Assembly (NCBI RefSeq): GCF_904849725.1
Contig: NC_058520.1
Location: forward strand, 317,885,186-317,949,185
Direction of reading: 5' to 3'
Length of the DNA: 64,000 nt
From: Hordeum vulgare subsp. vulgare
Lineage: Eukaryota; Streptophyta; Magnoliopsida; Poales; Poaceae
This document shows, piece by piece, positions 22,598 to 33,140 of this stretch; position 1 is the stretch's first letter, and the number at the start of each line of letters is the position of its first letter. A program made the translations under genes and the position numbers. A model generated the notes under the pieces. It worked only from the letters and a program-made list of their open reading frames with translations. It had not been told where the DNA came from and searched no databases.

Positions 22598-25500
22598 AAA
22601 ACACGTATAAGGGTCACTCTAAACCGTTTTTACGATGCGAAATTGTCACGCCCAAGATGCGACCCTATCCTTAATTTGGCACGAGGGCCTTGTCAGGGAT
22701 ACAAGCGCATCTCGTCGTTTCGCAAGAATCGATATCATTACAAGTACATGTTCTGAAAACATGAGATATATATAGAATTGGCTTACACTCGCCATAAGTT
22801 ACATCAGAGTCTCATCAGTACAATACATAATCACCATGAAGAAGAGCAGGTTCCGACTACGGACGAAAACAAACGAGAAAAGAAGAACGACGTCCATCCT
22901 TGCTATCTCGGGCTGCCGGCCTGGAACCCATCCAAGATCAACGAAGAAGAAGAAGCAACTCCAAATGAACAATCAACGCGCCCGCGTCTAGTAACCTTTA
23001 CATGTACCTGCAACTGGTGTTGTAGTAATCTGTGAGCCACAGGGGACTCAGCAATCTCATTTCCAAAGGTATCAAGACTAGCAAAGCTTAATAGGTGAGG
23101 TAAGGTTAAGTGGTGAGGTTGCAGCAGCGGCTAAGCATTTATTTGGTGGCTAAACTTACGAGTACAAGAATTAAGAGGGGGAAGATGTACGCATAGCGGA
23201 TGTGACTACTGATGACCAAAAGAATGGTCCTGAACACCTACCTACGTCAGACATAACCGCACCGTGTCCTCGATCGGAGAAGGAACTCACGAAAAAGACA
23301 GTCACAGTTACGCACTCAGTTGACAAGTTTTAATTAAGTTATGTTCAAGTTATCTAGAAAGAGTGTTAAACAAAGTTTCCACGTTGCCACATAACCGCGG
23401 GCACAACTTTCCGAAAGATTTAACCCTGCAGGGGTGCTCCAACTAATCCATCACAAATTACCACAAGCCGCATAGAAATCCTGGATCACGAAGCTCGCGA
23501 TCTCGTCGGACTCCTTAGTGGAAAACCTCAAGTCTGAGATTACCCAAAGCATCACCAGAATCCCGATGCACAAGATATCTCGTCAAAGGTAAATTTATCC
23601 AGCAAGGCCACCCGACGTGTCGACGATCCCAATAGGAGCCACGTATCTCGTTTTCGGGACACGACGGATAAGCGAAGCGTACGGTGGCCTGATAGAAATT
23701 TCTCGAGTTGCCCCGGGTTGGCCCCGCACGGTGCTCTGTTTTGGACCAGCACCATCAGCACTGCCCCCTGTATTTTGTAAATTACTGCTCGGGTTCATGA
23801 CGCCCTATGCTTTCAGTATTAACCAAATTATTATGTTGGGAAAATGTAGTATCAATGTTGGGCCTTGCCAGACCAGCTTTAATCTAAAACGAATTATCAA
23901 GGGGGTCCCCATAACAACCCCGATCGTGTTAGGAGCTCTCAATTATGGAACATAACACCGGTAGCCGAAACTAAGGGGGCAAAGGTGGAACAAAACACCA
24001 GGCTAGAAAGGCCGAGCCTCCCACCTTTTACCAAGTATATAGGTGCATTAAATTAAATAGCATTAATATGGTGATATAACAAGGAACCCATGTTTTCACA
24101 TGAAAGCAATGCACCTGCAACTAGCAACGCTAACACAGGGTTAAGCAAGCGGTAATATAGCCAATCAGTGGTTTGCTAGGTTGAACAGGTTGAAGGTTTT
24201 CATGGCATTGTTGAGAGGCTGATATTTAACATGTGGTAGGCAACGAGACATAATCGATAGAAACAGTAATACTAGCATGGCAATGGTAGTAATGGCATCT
24301 GGGGAAATGGCCATTTTGCCTAAGATCCCGCTTGGAAGAAGAATGACTCCGTGAAGCTGACGAACCGATGTAGTCGAACGGGTCCTCACAATCCGACACG
24401 CTTGCGGAACTCTATCGAGACGAAGGAAACCGGAAACAAGAATCAACATACGATATTCACCACACGATGCACAACACAAAGGATGTATGAACAGCTGAAT
24501 ACATGCAAGTCACGGCAAGTCAATTCACAACAACCAAATACTACACATTAAGTGAAGTTTAATATGCAACAAGTTGCATATTGACGAAACTCCACGTTTA
24601 ATTATTTAGTTCCATCCCGATTAGGTACTCGGCAATATTAAATGTGGTTAAACATGGCAAGAGGTGAAGCGTAACTAAACTACCTACCTAGGCATTTTAA
24701 ATGAGGTCAGAAATGACATATAGCACCTCCGAGACGACCTCACATGTTAATTTATAATTCTGTCCAGATCTGAACTAACACATTTAATTAGTTGTTAAAC
24801 AGCAAAACAAATAGGTTCACGTGATTCTACGCGTCGTTACAAACAATTTACACATAGAGAACATCTCCAACGGAGCTACGGATCAAAAGATACAAGCACC
24901 GCAAGATATGATGACATGAATGCAAAATGTGTGCAACGATAGTCACAAGCACTTCAACACATACAACCAGCAAGATAATATGAAACTACACGAGATTCTA
25001 AGCAAGTTTCATATAGGACACGATCAAAACGGAGCAACGGTTCAACAACTACGAGCTAAACAAGAAATTCCTACAATCTGCCAAAATCAGCCACATAGCA
25101 TTTTCTACACCCCACAACTACGAGCTACACAAAACCAATATGCTCAACCAAGGCATGAGACGATAGAGGGCAAGAAGCACTACAACATACAACTAATAAC
25201 ATCTAGCATGGAAGCATGGATCACTAGGAAAAGAAGTCACAAAATGGCTTCTCACACACAGTTTCAGACTTAGTGAAAATGACAGTTTATGAAACTGCAG
25301 TTTTCGATCTGAAGGCATATTGACAGTAGCAAAACCATAAGCTCCAGAACTCCAATTGGCATGAAAATTCATAGAATGCTAGAGAATCCTAAAGTCTACA
25401 ACTAACTCCATTGCATCAACCTCAAAAGAGCTACAGAACACAAGATAAACTCATGCAAAGACAGCAACAAAATATAACAGATTCAGACTTAGAAATATTT

Positions 25501-28284
25501 CACCATCTCTAAACAACGCTATTTCCTAGCAAGTTGAGAGCAAGCAAACCACACCTAAACATGGATTTCTATTGCAACCAAAATTACCAGGGGCTAGACT
25601 AAACATCCAAGGGCAACTCTCTAGTTGACAACTTCTTCAAACGAAGCACAGATTAAATCACACAAAATAGACAAGAGGGCAACATGGCAAAATATCGCGC
25701 GAACTAACTTGCTCAAAAGCCAAAACTAACTACACAGTTAAATCCTATGGATTTTTCTACCCCAAAAACATATATAACATGAGGGGTTGTGCAACAATAA
25801 TATCGCCACACGTATATGTCAGATAATATCCTAAACACGGTATAGCAAACTAGCTACGGAATTCTACAAGCAAAAATACCAACGACTACTCTAAAATGCG
25901 TGGCAAAAGGGTTCCTAAAACATGAACATTTTACCTACGGGGTTCGGCCAATACGGACACGCACGAAAAATTAATACGGGACACTAACATATTAAGACAG
26001 CACGCAAAACTAGGCATTCGGCGGTTCAAACTACTTCAAACAATTATGCAAGTTGTAAATTTGTGATTTACGCAAAAAGCTACACAAGAACCATATCTAA
26101 TTCACTGCGATCCGACTTACGGTTAAAAAGATACGGGCATTTGATTATACGTCTAAATCCTTAAATTAACTAAACTGAATTCCTAAAAAAAACTAACGGG
26201 CCTAAACTACTAACAGGCCGAAACAGGCATGGCGCGGGATATCAATATTGCAACGGGGGCGAGGGATAACTGGACTCACCATGGGCTTGGGGCGAAGATG
26301 GGCCTCACATGGAGGTGGGCCTGGAGGCGGAGGCAGTTGGAGGCTGGCCTCGGGCGGCTGTTGCTCCTGCTGGGCAGGGGCGAGGTTGAGGCCCACGGGG
26401 CGAGGCGAAGGGGCAGCTCGAGCGGGCGAACTTCTCGTCATCCTCCTCGTGCTCGTGGTCGAGCAGAGGACAAAGGCAGCGGCAGGAGGCGCCGGTGGGA
26501 CTCGGGACCGGCGGGGAGGCCGCAGGGCGTCGGTTCCGGCGCGGGGCTGGGTGGATCTCGCATCGACGTCCCCATGACTGCTGGAGGAAGGCGACCTGAG
26601 GCGGGGAATAGCTCGGGAGCTCGCCATGGCGGGCTGCGCCAGGAGCTGCGTGCTACGCGCAGTGGCGGAGGACGGCGAGGAGCTGATGGCCGGAGGCGGC
26701 GGGCACGACTGCCGGCCGGTCTGGGCAGCGACGCACAGGGGCGGCGCGCATGGGAGCAGCGGCGGCTGTGCCTCGGCTCGGCGGGGCTGCTGCTGTGGGG
26801 AGCTCAGGCCAAGATGGGCTCGAGCGGGCCCAACGCGGGCTTTGTGGGCCCGGCGGCTGAAGGCTGAGGGGAGGAGAGAGAGTGAAGTGGGATTAGGGTT
26901 AGGGGCACGGATCCCGAGGTGGGAGGAGAGGGGCTGTCTAAAATGCACGGGGGTCTATTTGTAGACAAACGGGGGGCTAGGTTTAGCGAAATTCCGCCCC
27001 GGTTTCAACCGCGCGGTCGGATTCGAATAATTCCGAACTCGGGATAGACTAAATGACCGTTTAGAGTGGGTATCCGGAGACGAGAGGGAAAACGGGCGGC
27101 CCGGCAACAAGATTTAAAACACCGAAAGACTTCCGACGATAGACCGAATACGGTGCCGCTGCGGTCGATCGTTCGTGTACCAGACGGACTCCGATTGCGA
27201 CGAAATTCGAGCAGACGGCCTAGCTATATTAAAATAAGACCGCACGTCAAATTCCAACCCACCCTATCAGAGAAAGTTTTACACACACTTTTAAAACAGG
27301 GTTTTGACAATACCGCGGGCGCGTGCGTGTGTGGTCGGACTCAGAACGGACAACGACGAGAACCGACAACTACTAACGGATGCAAGTTTGAAAACCGGCG
27401 GCAACGGAATGCCGATGCAATGCTGATGATGTGCATGATGCAATGATGATGCGACAAATAAAAATAGACACGCGACGAAAACGGAATAAAGGGGAAATCT
27501 TCTAGAATGTCGGTTTCGGGCTGTCACAGAAATTGTCACGGACAGAACAGACCCCGTAACTAAAACTGCATCCCACTATAGCCCATTTTTTTTCTTTTTT
27601 TCCCTCTCATGGCGAGGCCGGCTCCGGCCACGGCAAGCCTCGCCCTGGCGCCCCGGCTCACCCCGACGTTGTCCGCCTCGCCCCTACATCGCCCGTTCCA
27701 AGCCACGTATGCAGTGCAGGAGCCCTGCGCCACCCGCCCCGACCGCACGCTTCTTGGCGCGCCCGCCCGTCCACGATTTAAGCCCGGCACTGTCTGTCGC
27801 CGCACGCGCGTTCCCAGACATGGTTGCGTGAGCTCCCCCACCCCTGCCTCGCTCTTCTTCGGTGCCGCCCCGCCCTGATTCGGGCCGCCGGTGGCCTGCT
27901 CCGCCCTGCCCTTGGATGGCCTCGCCTCCGAAGTGGAGGTCGATCCGACTGCAATTTGGACCGGCAACGACAAATTTCCACGTGCATCGGCTTCTTCCGA
28001 CATGTGGCGATGGATTCCAATGAGTTCTAGGTATATTCCCGCCAGTTCCGCAGCGGCGCATCTGCTCCGACGAGGTTTGACCGGTTTACGAGTTGAACTG
28101 CATATTGCCTTTGAAACTGTACATATCAGGTTTTCACGGATAGATTTATCGTGCCCCTTCAATATTTTAAGTGTCGAATAAGTTTTCAGGTGTCTGATAG
28201 GCCTCGTTTTTCCGACCGAAATTGTAACTATCTCGGTTTTTTACGGGATTAATCAGTTTACGGGTATGCTAGAGTTGCTTTGAG
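22598..28284. mobile_element. Second small DNA element, split by the Sukkula solo LTR
   Basis: Joined across the LTR (22598-22643 plus 27534-28284) this is about 0.8 kb. Its right end, read inverted, is CTCTAGCATACCCGTAAAC, closely related to the right end of the element at 21406-22597. The interior 27600-28080 is GC-rich and open on both strands with no recognisable domain. A 200-residue minus-strand frame here is composition-driven. Confidence 0.35.
22644..27528 (-). mobile_element. Sukkula solo LTR, copy C
   Basis: Minus-strand start TGTGACAGCCCGAAACCGAC and end GCATCTTGGGCGTGACA match the Sukkula LTR ends as I recall them from marker primers in the literature. Length is 4,885 bp, the usual Sukkula LTR size. 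A perfect GAAAT duplication lies at 22639-22643 and 27529-27533. There is no internal domain, so it is a solo LTR. It is more diverged from copies A and B than they are from each other and lacks their tRNA-like modules. A large GC-rich leader (26230-26960) creates long but meaningless frames on both strands. Confidence 0.93.
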
Positions 28285-28599
28285 GGAGGTCGTTCATGGA
28301 AGGGACAAAAGCGAATGAACGTTTTGCTGCGCCTGACATGTCAACGCCCATGCATCAAGATTCGTGCAAAAAATCTGACAGCCACTAACGCGTTCACACG
28401 AATTAGTAAAAATATGATGTCAATTTTTTATCATCCCGTGCAACTTAACAGCGGAGAGTAAGACATACTATCATGCCGGTGAGCAAGGATAATCTGGTTG
28501 GAGGATTAACAAGAGGTGATGATAAGTTCACAGCTCTTTCTGTATGCTAGACAGGGACTGATGCCAGAGGATGTCGACTTCATTTAACTATATACCTAG
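28285..28599. other. Unassigned spacer
   Basis: About 315 bp with no open frame, repeat or element end that I can identify. Confidence 0.5.
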
Positions 28600-28655
28600 T
28601 GTTACAAGGAAGAGAACGATTGGTGGAATATTTATTGTATTGATTGAGCCTCATG

Positions 28656-28711
<56 letters not shown>

Positions 28712-29063
28712 AGTATAAAAACCAACTTGAAGTACAAGACAAGGTAGGACAAATCCTAGTCCATCTCATATTTCCTAATAATCAATATCCCCCGCAGTCA
28801 CAGCAGTAACGAGGCAGACGGTGAGACTGGAGAGGAATCCGAAGGTAAGCCGACGGTCATCCCCTCATAATCGTACTCAAGACCTCTTGGATGTGATTAG
28901 AAGGGAGAGAATGATTGATGAAATAGTTATTGTATTGCTTGAGCATCATGGGCATATATATAGCATATATATATAGAAGTACAAAGATCAACTTGGAGTA
29001 CAAGAAAGGTAGGACAAATCCTAATCTATCTCATCTTTCCTAATAATCAATATACTCAACACC
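28600..29063 (-). mobile_element. Miniature LTR element (TRIM-like) with two short LTRs
   Basis: Two direct repeats, 28600-28795 and about 28893-29063, share about 150 bp. Minus-strand features include the start TGTTGAGTATATTG (in the right copy), CCTAATAATCAATAT on the plus strand in both, and GCCCATGA beside AT repeats. They are separated by about 100 bp whose minus-strand end, CTGCGGGGGA, looks like a polypurine tract. No coding capacity and no clear primer site were seen. It could also be a deletion derivative of a Copia. Confidence 0.5.
28659..28709. repeat. (AT)n microsatellite
   Basis: An uninterrupted 51-bp AT run lies within the left short LTR. The right LTR has only short, interrupted AT runs at the same place, so the expansion is specific to one copy. 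Confidence 0.95.
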
Positions 29064-29149
29064 TATAATTCAGAAACAACCTGTTTCCTATTAGTTCGCT
29101 CAAGATTGTTCATCATGTAGAAAACTCATAGTGATGAAATACAACCCTG
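29064..29149. other. Unassigned spacer
   Basis: No feature was recognised between the TRIM-like element and the next DNA element. Confidence 0.4.
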
Positions 29150-29695
29150 ATTAAAAAAGCACTATTAGGCGCTCTGGGCGTTGGCCTAGCGCCTCGCTTT
29201 GGCCCAGGGCGAAGCGGCCGGCGAGGTCCTTCGGCGAGAAATCAGTCTATCCGACGAGGAAACATGTTTCTCAAAGAAGAAATCAATTTCCCCGACGAGG
29301 ATTCTACCTCCCCTGTGAGGATTCATCCTAGCCGACGAGGGATTCAGCTACTCCGACGACAAATTGACTGATTCCGGCAAGGGATCAGGCTGCTCCGGCG
29401 AGGGATCGAGCTTCTCTGGCAAGGGATAGAGAAAGAGGGAGAGAAGCAGCCTCGTGTAGCAAGGAAGAAAGGACCAGGGGAAGAGGCGGCTTGAGGAGGA
29501 AACCTAATTGCGCATGTGGTTTAGTAGGAGGATATGAAGATGGGTCTATGGTTTAATGGGCTAGGCCGGCCCATCTAGCTTATTTCTTTATCTTACAGTA
29601 GTAACGCCTAATTTCGCCTAATCGCGTCTAAGCTAGAAAAAGCGCGAGTTGGTGGCCCAACGCATAATTAACACCTAGCGCTTTTTTGAATTTTG
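29150..29695. mobile_element. GC-rich DNA element with GCGCTAGG-type inverted ends
   Basis: The left end AAAAAAGCACTATTAGGCGC and the inverted right end AAAAAAGCGCTAGGTGTTAA are imperfect inverted repeats, about 540 bp apart. The interior holds loosely repeated units of about 28 bp around TCCGACGAGG/TCCGGCGAGG (29240-29430). Non-coding. The superfamily is uncertain (hAT or Mutator-like). It ends about 310 bp from the stop codon of the PPR gene. Confidence 0.5.
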
Positions 29696-30006
29696 AATAC
29701 AACTCAATAGTTTCAATTAACAACAATATGACAAAGATATAGTCTTTGAGCAGCAGGTGTGTATTCATGGGTGCAATGTTATTCCATACATGAAACCTCC
29801 AAATAACAACCACCTGGCTTATGGTTAGTAAAAATATCAGCCAGCAAGGTCCCAAGCAGCAAGTAAATGTTGGTGAATTGCATGTAAACACAAAGAAATA
29901 CAAATCACTAGTGCGTGGACATCATGTAAAAGCAACATGCTAGCCATTTTGATTTAACCACGGAAGGAGCTTCAAATATTGAGAGGATGAGCACATACTA
30001 GTTAGA

Positions 30007-31005
30007 TTAAAAGGGGCGGCTTGTTTTCTTCTTCCCAAAGATCACCTCCCAAACAATCGGTGAGAATGGCCCTTTCTTGTCCAAATGTTCCCTGATGGAC
30101 TTCTCATCAATGGCAAAGTTCCTCTCCTGGAAGCTCCTCACAAGGTTCTCACCCTCCTCTACCCCCTTCATCTTGCATACAGCATCAACCAAACCCACAA
30201 ATGTAGCAGCATTCGGTGAATGCCCAGCCTCGAACATCTCCACACAGAAAGCAACCGCCTCATCCAGTCTGTCGCCCTTGCACAGACCCTGTATAATCAA
30301 CCAGTAACTGAAGGCATTTGGAATGACCCCGTTGCCCTGCATCTTCCTGAAGATCCTGACGGCATCGTCCAACTTGGCTCCTTTGCAGAAGGCCTCGACA
30401 ACAGCTGTGTAGATGACGACATCTGGGATGGCGCCCTTCTCGCGCATCAGACCGAACAGCTTCATGGCCTCCGGCACCAATCCGTTCTTGCAGAGGCTGT
30501 CGAGCATGGCGACGGCGTTAGGTATCAGCCCCGTCTCTTTCATCTTTCGGAAGATCTCGTCCACGTCCTCCGTCTGCGGTGGCTGCCCCGATTCGTGCTC
30601 AGGCTGCTGGGCCTCGATGTTGCTTCCCGTGGAGGCACCGGCGTCGCCCAGCTTAAGCTTCTCCATCAGCGACTCCCCGATGGCTTTCTGAGCGCTCCTT
30701 TCCGGACCCTGCTGCTGCTGCTTCCCGGCGGCGCGTCGGAGGATGTCACCAGGGAAGGAGCTGGCGGCGGAGGAGTCAGGGGCTCCCCCTGCGCGTCTCG
30801 GCGGTGGGGGCAGGGGGTTGTTGTCTGGGTCAGCCCCAAAGTTGAGGGTGCGGAGGAAGGCCTCGTCCTCCTCCTCATCCCGTGCCTCGCGGATCACCCG
30901 GCGGCGACGGTCACCGGTGGAGTACGGCCGCCGGATCCCAGATTCTCCACCCAGCAGGAGGAGGCGGCGGAGGCCGCGTGACCTAGCCGGAATTTGCAGG
31001 CTCAT
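30007..31005 (-). CDS. Pentatricopeptide repeat (PPR) protein, likely mitochondrial
   Basis: An intact single-exon frame of 332 residues. PPR proteins bind organelle RNA sequence-specifically and act in its processing, editing or translation. The first 30 residues (MSLQIPARSRGLRRLLLLGG and on) are Arg/Leu-rich and lack acidic residues until about 21, as in a mitochondrial presequence. Residues 31-145 are low-complexity, with Pro and Gln runs. P-type PPR motifs fill about 147-300, with VIYTAVVEAFCKGAKLDDA and SYWLIIQGLCKGDRLDEA clear. The C-terminus GPFSPIVWEVIFGKK resembles the Arabidopsis At4g38150-type family as I remember it. With only about four motifs it is short for a PPR protein but normal for that subgroup. 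No editing (E/DYW) domain is present. The Met at 31005 is the first in frame. Confidence 0.85.
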   Translation of the reverse strand: MSLQIPARSRGLRRLLLLGGESGIRRPYSTGDRRRRVIREARDEEEDEAFLRTLNFGADPDNNPLPPPPRRAGGAPDSSAASSFPGDILRRAAGKQQQQGPERSAQKAIGESLMEKLKLGDAGASTGSNIEAQQPEHESGQPPQTEDVDEIFRKMKETGLIPNAVAMLDSLCKNGLVPEAMKLFGLMREKGAIPDVVIYTAVVEAFCKGAKLDDAVRIFRKMQGNGVIPNAFSYWLIIQGLCKGDRLDEAVAFCVEMFEAGHSPNAATFVGLVDAVCKMKGVEEGENLVRSFQERNFAIDEKSIREHLDKKGPFSPIVWEVIFGKKKTSRPF

Positions 31006-31180
31006 CTCTCCCTACCTTGTCCCTCTCTTTCTCTGTTTTTTTAGACGACTACCTCCCTTTCTCTGGTGGCGGCGATTCAGGGGAAAACGGAAATGTGGTG
31101 TGTGGGTTTATGGACGGACGCTGCGTCGGAGGGTTTCGTTCGGTTTGAAGTACGTCGTCCAATGCCAGGCCCAGGGGGCC
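31006..31180 (-). promoter_or_regulatory. 5' flank of the PPR gene, cut short by the Pack-MULE
   Basis: Only about 175 bp separate the start codon from the inverted arm of the next element. There is a pyrimidine-rich CTCTTTCTCT stretch near 31020-31070, as in plant leaders. No convincing TATA box was seen, so the promoter may lie in or beyond the inserted element. Confidence 0.35.
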
Positions 31181-31781
31181 AGTTAATTGAAAAAGACTAT
31201 CACAATTCCGTATTTATAACTTGTGTCATCTTTCAATTTTTTTCAAATAAGTATCAAGATACAGATCGTATTTTGCAAATCCTGTATTTCTACGTATAGA
31301 TGCTCTTTCTGACACACATGAGCCACCGGTCAGTCTCTTATACGAAAAACCGGCCCGGCCCGCTTCGATTCGGGAAAAACCGACTTTCTCTCTCCAGCTG
31401 GACCGGACAGGCAAAAAAAAACCTTCTTCTCCTCCACACCTAGCCCACCCTGCTCTCCTCTAGGCCGCCCCGCCCCGCCCATCTCCGACCTGCAGACGGC
31501 GGTCGACGAGCTCGCCGCGCTGGTCCGCTCCGGCCTCCGCCTTCCGCCGCGACGCGCAGGGACAGCCGGGGTCCGGCCGCGTCATGGCCTGCCTCGCTGC
31601 CCGCCGGCGCCCGCGCGGCGGACCTCGTCGCCCACGGCCGCCGCGCAGAGCCCGCAGAACGTGCCCGTGCACGCAGTCGTAGCACCCGGACGACAGAAGA
31701 AGCGCTCCAACCAGCAGCTCCAGCCAATGGAGCTCGCGCCGCCGTTTCAGGCCCGGCGGCGTCGGTCTGCTGTTCCCGGAC
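31181..31781 (+). repeat. Left inverted arm of the Pack-MULE-like element
   Basis: It begins AGTTAATTGAAAAAGACTAT and ends TGCTGTTCCCGGAC. The outer third is AT-rich and the inner part very GC-rich. Matches to the right arm are high over most of the length, with small gaps. Confidence 0.85.
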
Positions 31782-31860
31782 TTGCGGGTGACGATCCACT
31801 CGTTGGCGGCCGTGGGAAACTGTGAGGACACAAGGATACCATCCAAGATAAGATAGATAC

Positions 31861-33137
31861 CTCAGGGGCCATGTAGCCAAGGGTGCCTGTTTCGCCTGTC
31901 ATGTCGCTGGGGTTTGCAGCCTCATGGCGAGCAACACCAAAGTCGGCTATTTTGACAGTTCTTGTTTTGTCAAGAAGCATGTTTTCAGTCTTCACGTCAC
32001 GGTGCACGATTTTCTTCAAGTGAAAATAGCTTAATCTGTCAAAAATTTAAAGGTCAGCATTCCTCAAATCAGTGAGAACTTTGGGGGCTACAGGGAGCCA
32101 AAGACTGAACAACAAGACTGATGAGAATGCAGTGCCTACTTATCCCCTGGCAAGGTCGAGAGCTATCTGCACCACAACTTTGAAAGCCAACTTCCTTCTC
32201 CTGTTCTTTATCAGAAATGTTTTCAGTGCACCTCCAGCAAGGTACTCCACAATGACACAGCAGACATTACTTGGCATGCCAATATTTCCATCTTCTGTCT
32301 GAATATTCAGATCCCCAGCACCCATTATAGCCCCTATAAACTGTACAGGAAAATTGAAGCTGTTGTTAGGACAGACTGTCATGTTTAATATGGTAAAAAT
32401 CGATACTTGTGAAGTACTCCCTCCGTCCTAAAATTCTTGTCTTAAATTTACTAAAAATGAATGTATCTAAATACTAAAGCATGACTAGATACTTTCATAT
32501 CTAAACAAATCTAATACAAGAATTTTGGTACGGAGTATATTAATACTTGAAACAAATGGATCTAGGTTTAAATAATGTCATAACCGAAAGAATGTACTAG
32601 ATAGGCTTGCTAAGATACGGCCAACTATTAGATGGTTTAATCCGATTATGATATGGCAAGCCGCAGCTCCCCTGGTTCCATTATAACAGCATTTGATATA
32701 TGTGAACACTTCATCTTTTGCTACTGAGAACTAATATTTCGTCTAAGCAGACAATGTATCACAGCTTCTATTCTAGTGGCTTACACAGAACTTACCGAAA
32801 ACTTCTTAACTTGTTAGAGGCCTGACTAAGCAAGCTAATGTTTATACAGCGACAGTTAACAACTTTAGCGCTTGTATTGCATTTAGACCGCAGGTATCGG
32901 TCATCAGTCCCAACACTGAAGATACATTTCATTTTTATCATCCTTTTTTCAAGAATCGATAAATGCAACAAATGATGCATGTCAACAAGCAGAACAGATT
33001 AACCAAATAGAATTGAAGAAAGCGCAATAACATGTCAAACCAAACAGTACCTTAGTTACATTTGGATGATCAAGCTTATGCCAGACGGAGACTTCTTGTG
33101 AAAAAGCTGCTCTTATTGATGTTATTTCTTGCTCTGA
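31861..33137 (-). pseudogene. Captured fragment of a Raf-like (STY/HT1-type) protein kinase, three exons
   Basis: Three exons read in one phase: 33051-33137 (29 codons, QEVSVWHKLDHPNV helix C region), 32144-32340 (65 codons plus two bases, VIVEYLAGGALKTFL hinge) and 31861-32035 (175 bp). The last holds the catalytic loop [10 protein letters not shown], the DFGVARHE magnesium site and [12 protein letters not shown]. The first and third exons end in GT donors, and exons 2 and 3 are preceded by AG acceptors; the donor after exon 2 reads AT. The family phosphorylates Ser/Thr in plant signalling. The fragment lacks the glycine loop, the VAIK lysine and everything after APE, so it cannot be an active kinase by itself. 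The coding frame has no stop. Confidence 0.88.
32417..32535. mobile_element. Stowaway MITE
   Basis: It is 119 bp long with TA duplications (32415-32416, 32536-32537). The left end CTCCCTCCGTCCTAAAATTC and the inverted right end CTCCGTACCAAAATTCTTG are the well-known Triticeae Stowaway (Tc1/Mariner-type) termini. It lies in the intron between kinase exons 1 and 2, either carried along with the capture or inserted later. Confidence 0.92.
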
Positions 33138-33140
33138 CCT

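Noticed and set aside
26202..26948. A 248-residue minus-strand frame and a 212-residue plus-strand frame in the same place
   Set aside because: They lie in the GC-rich leader of the Sukkula LTR, both strands are open, and the peptides are Pro/Ala/Arg- or Gly/Arg-rich without a domain.
27560..28162. A 200-residue minus-strand frame
   Set aside because: GC-driven; no domain; overlapped by equally open plus-strand frames in a small DNA element.
30220..30981. A 253-residue plus-strand frame
   Set aside because: It is antisense to the PPR gene, whose minus-strand frame has clear motifs and a targeting-type start.
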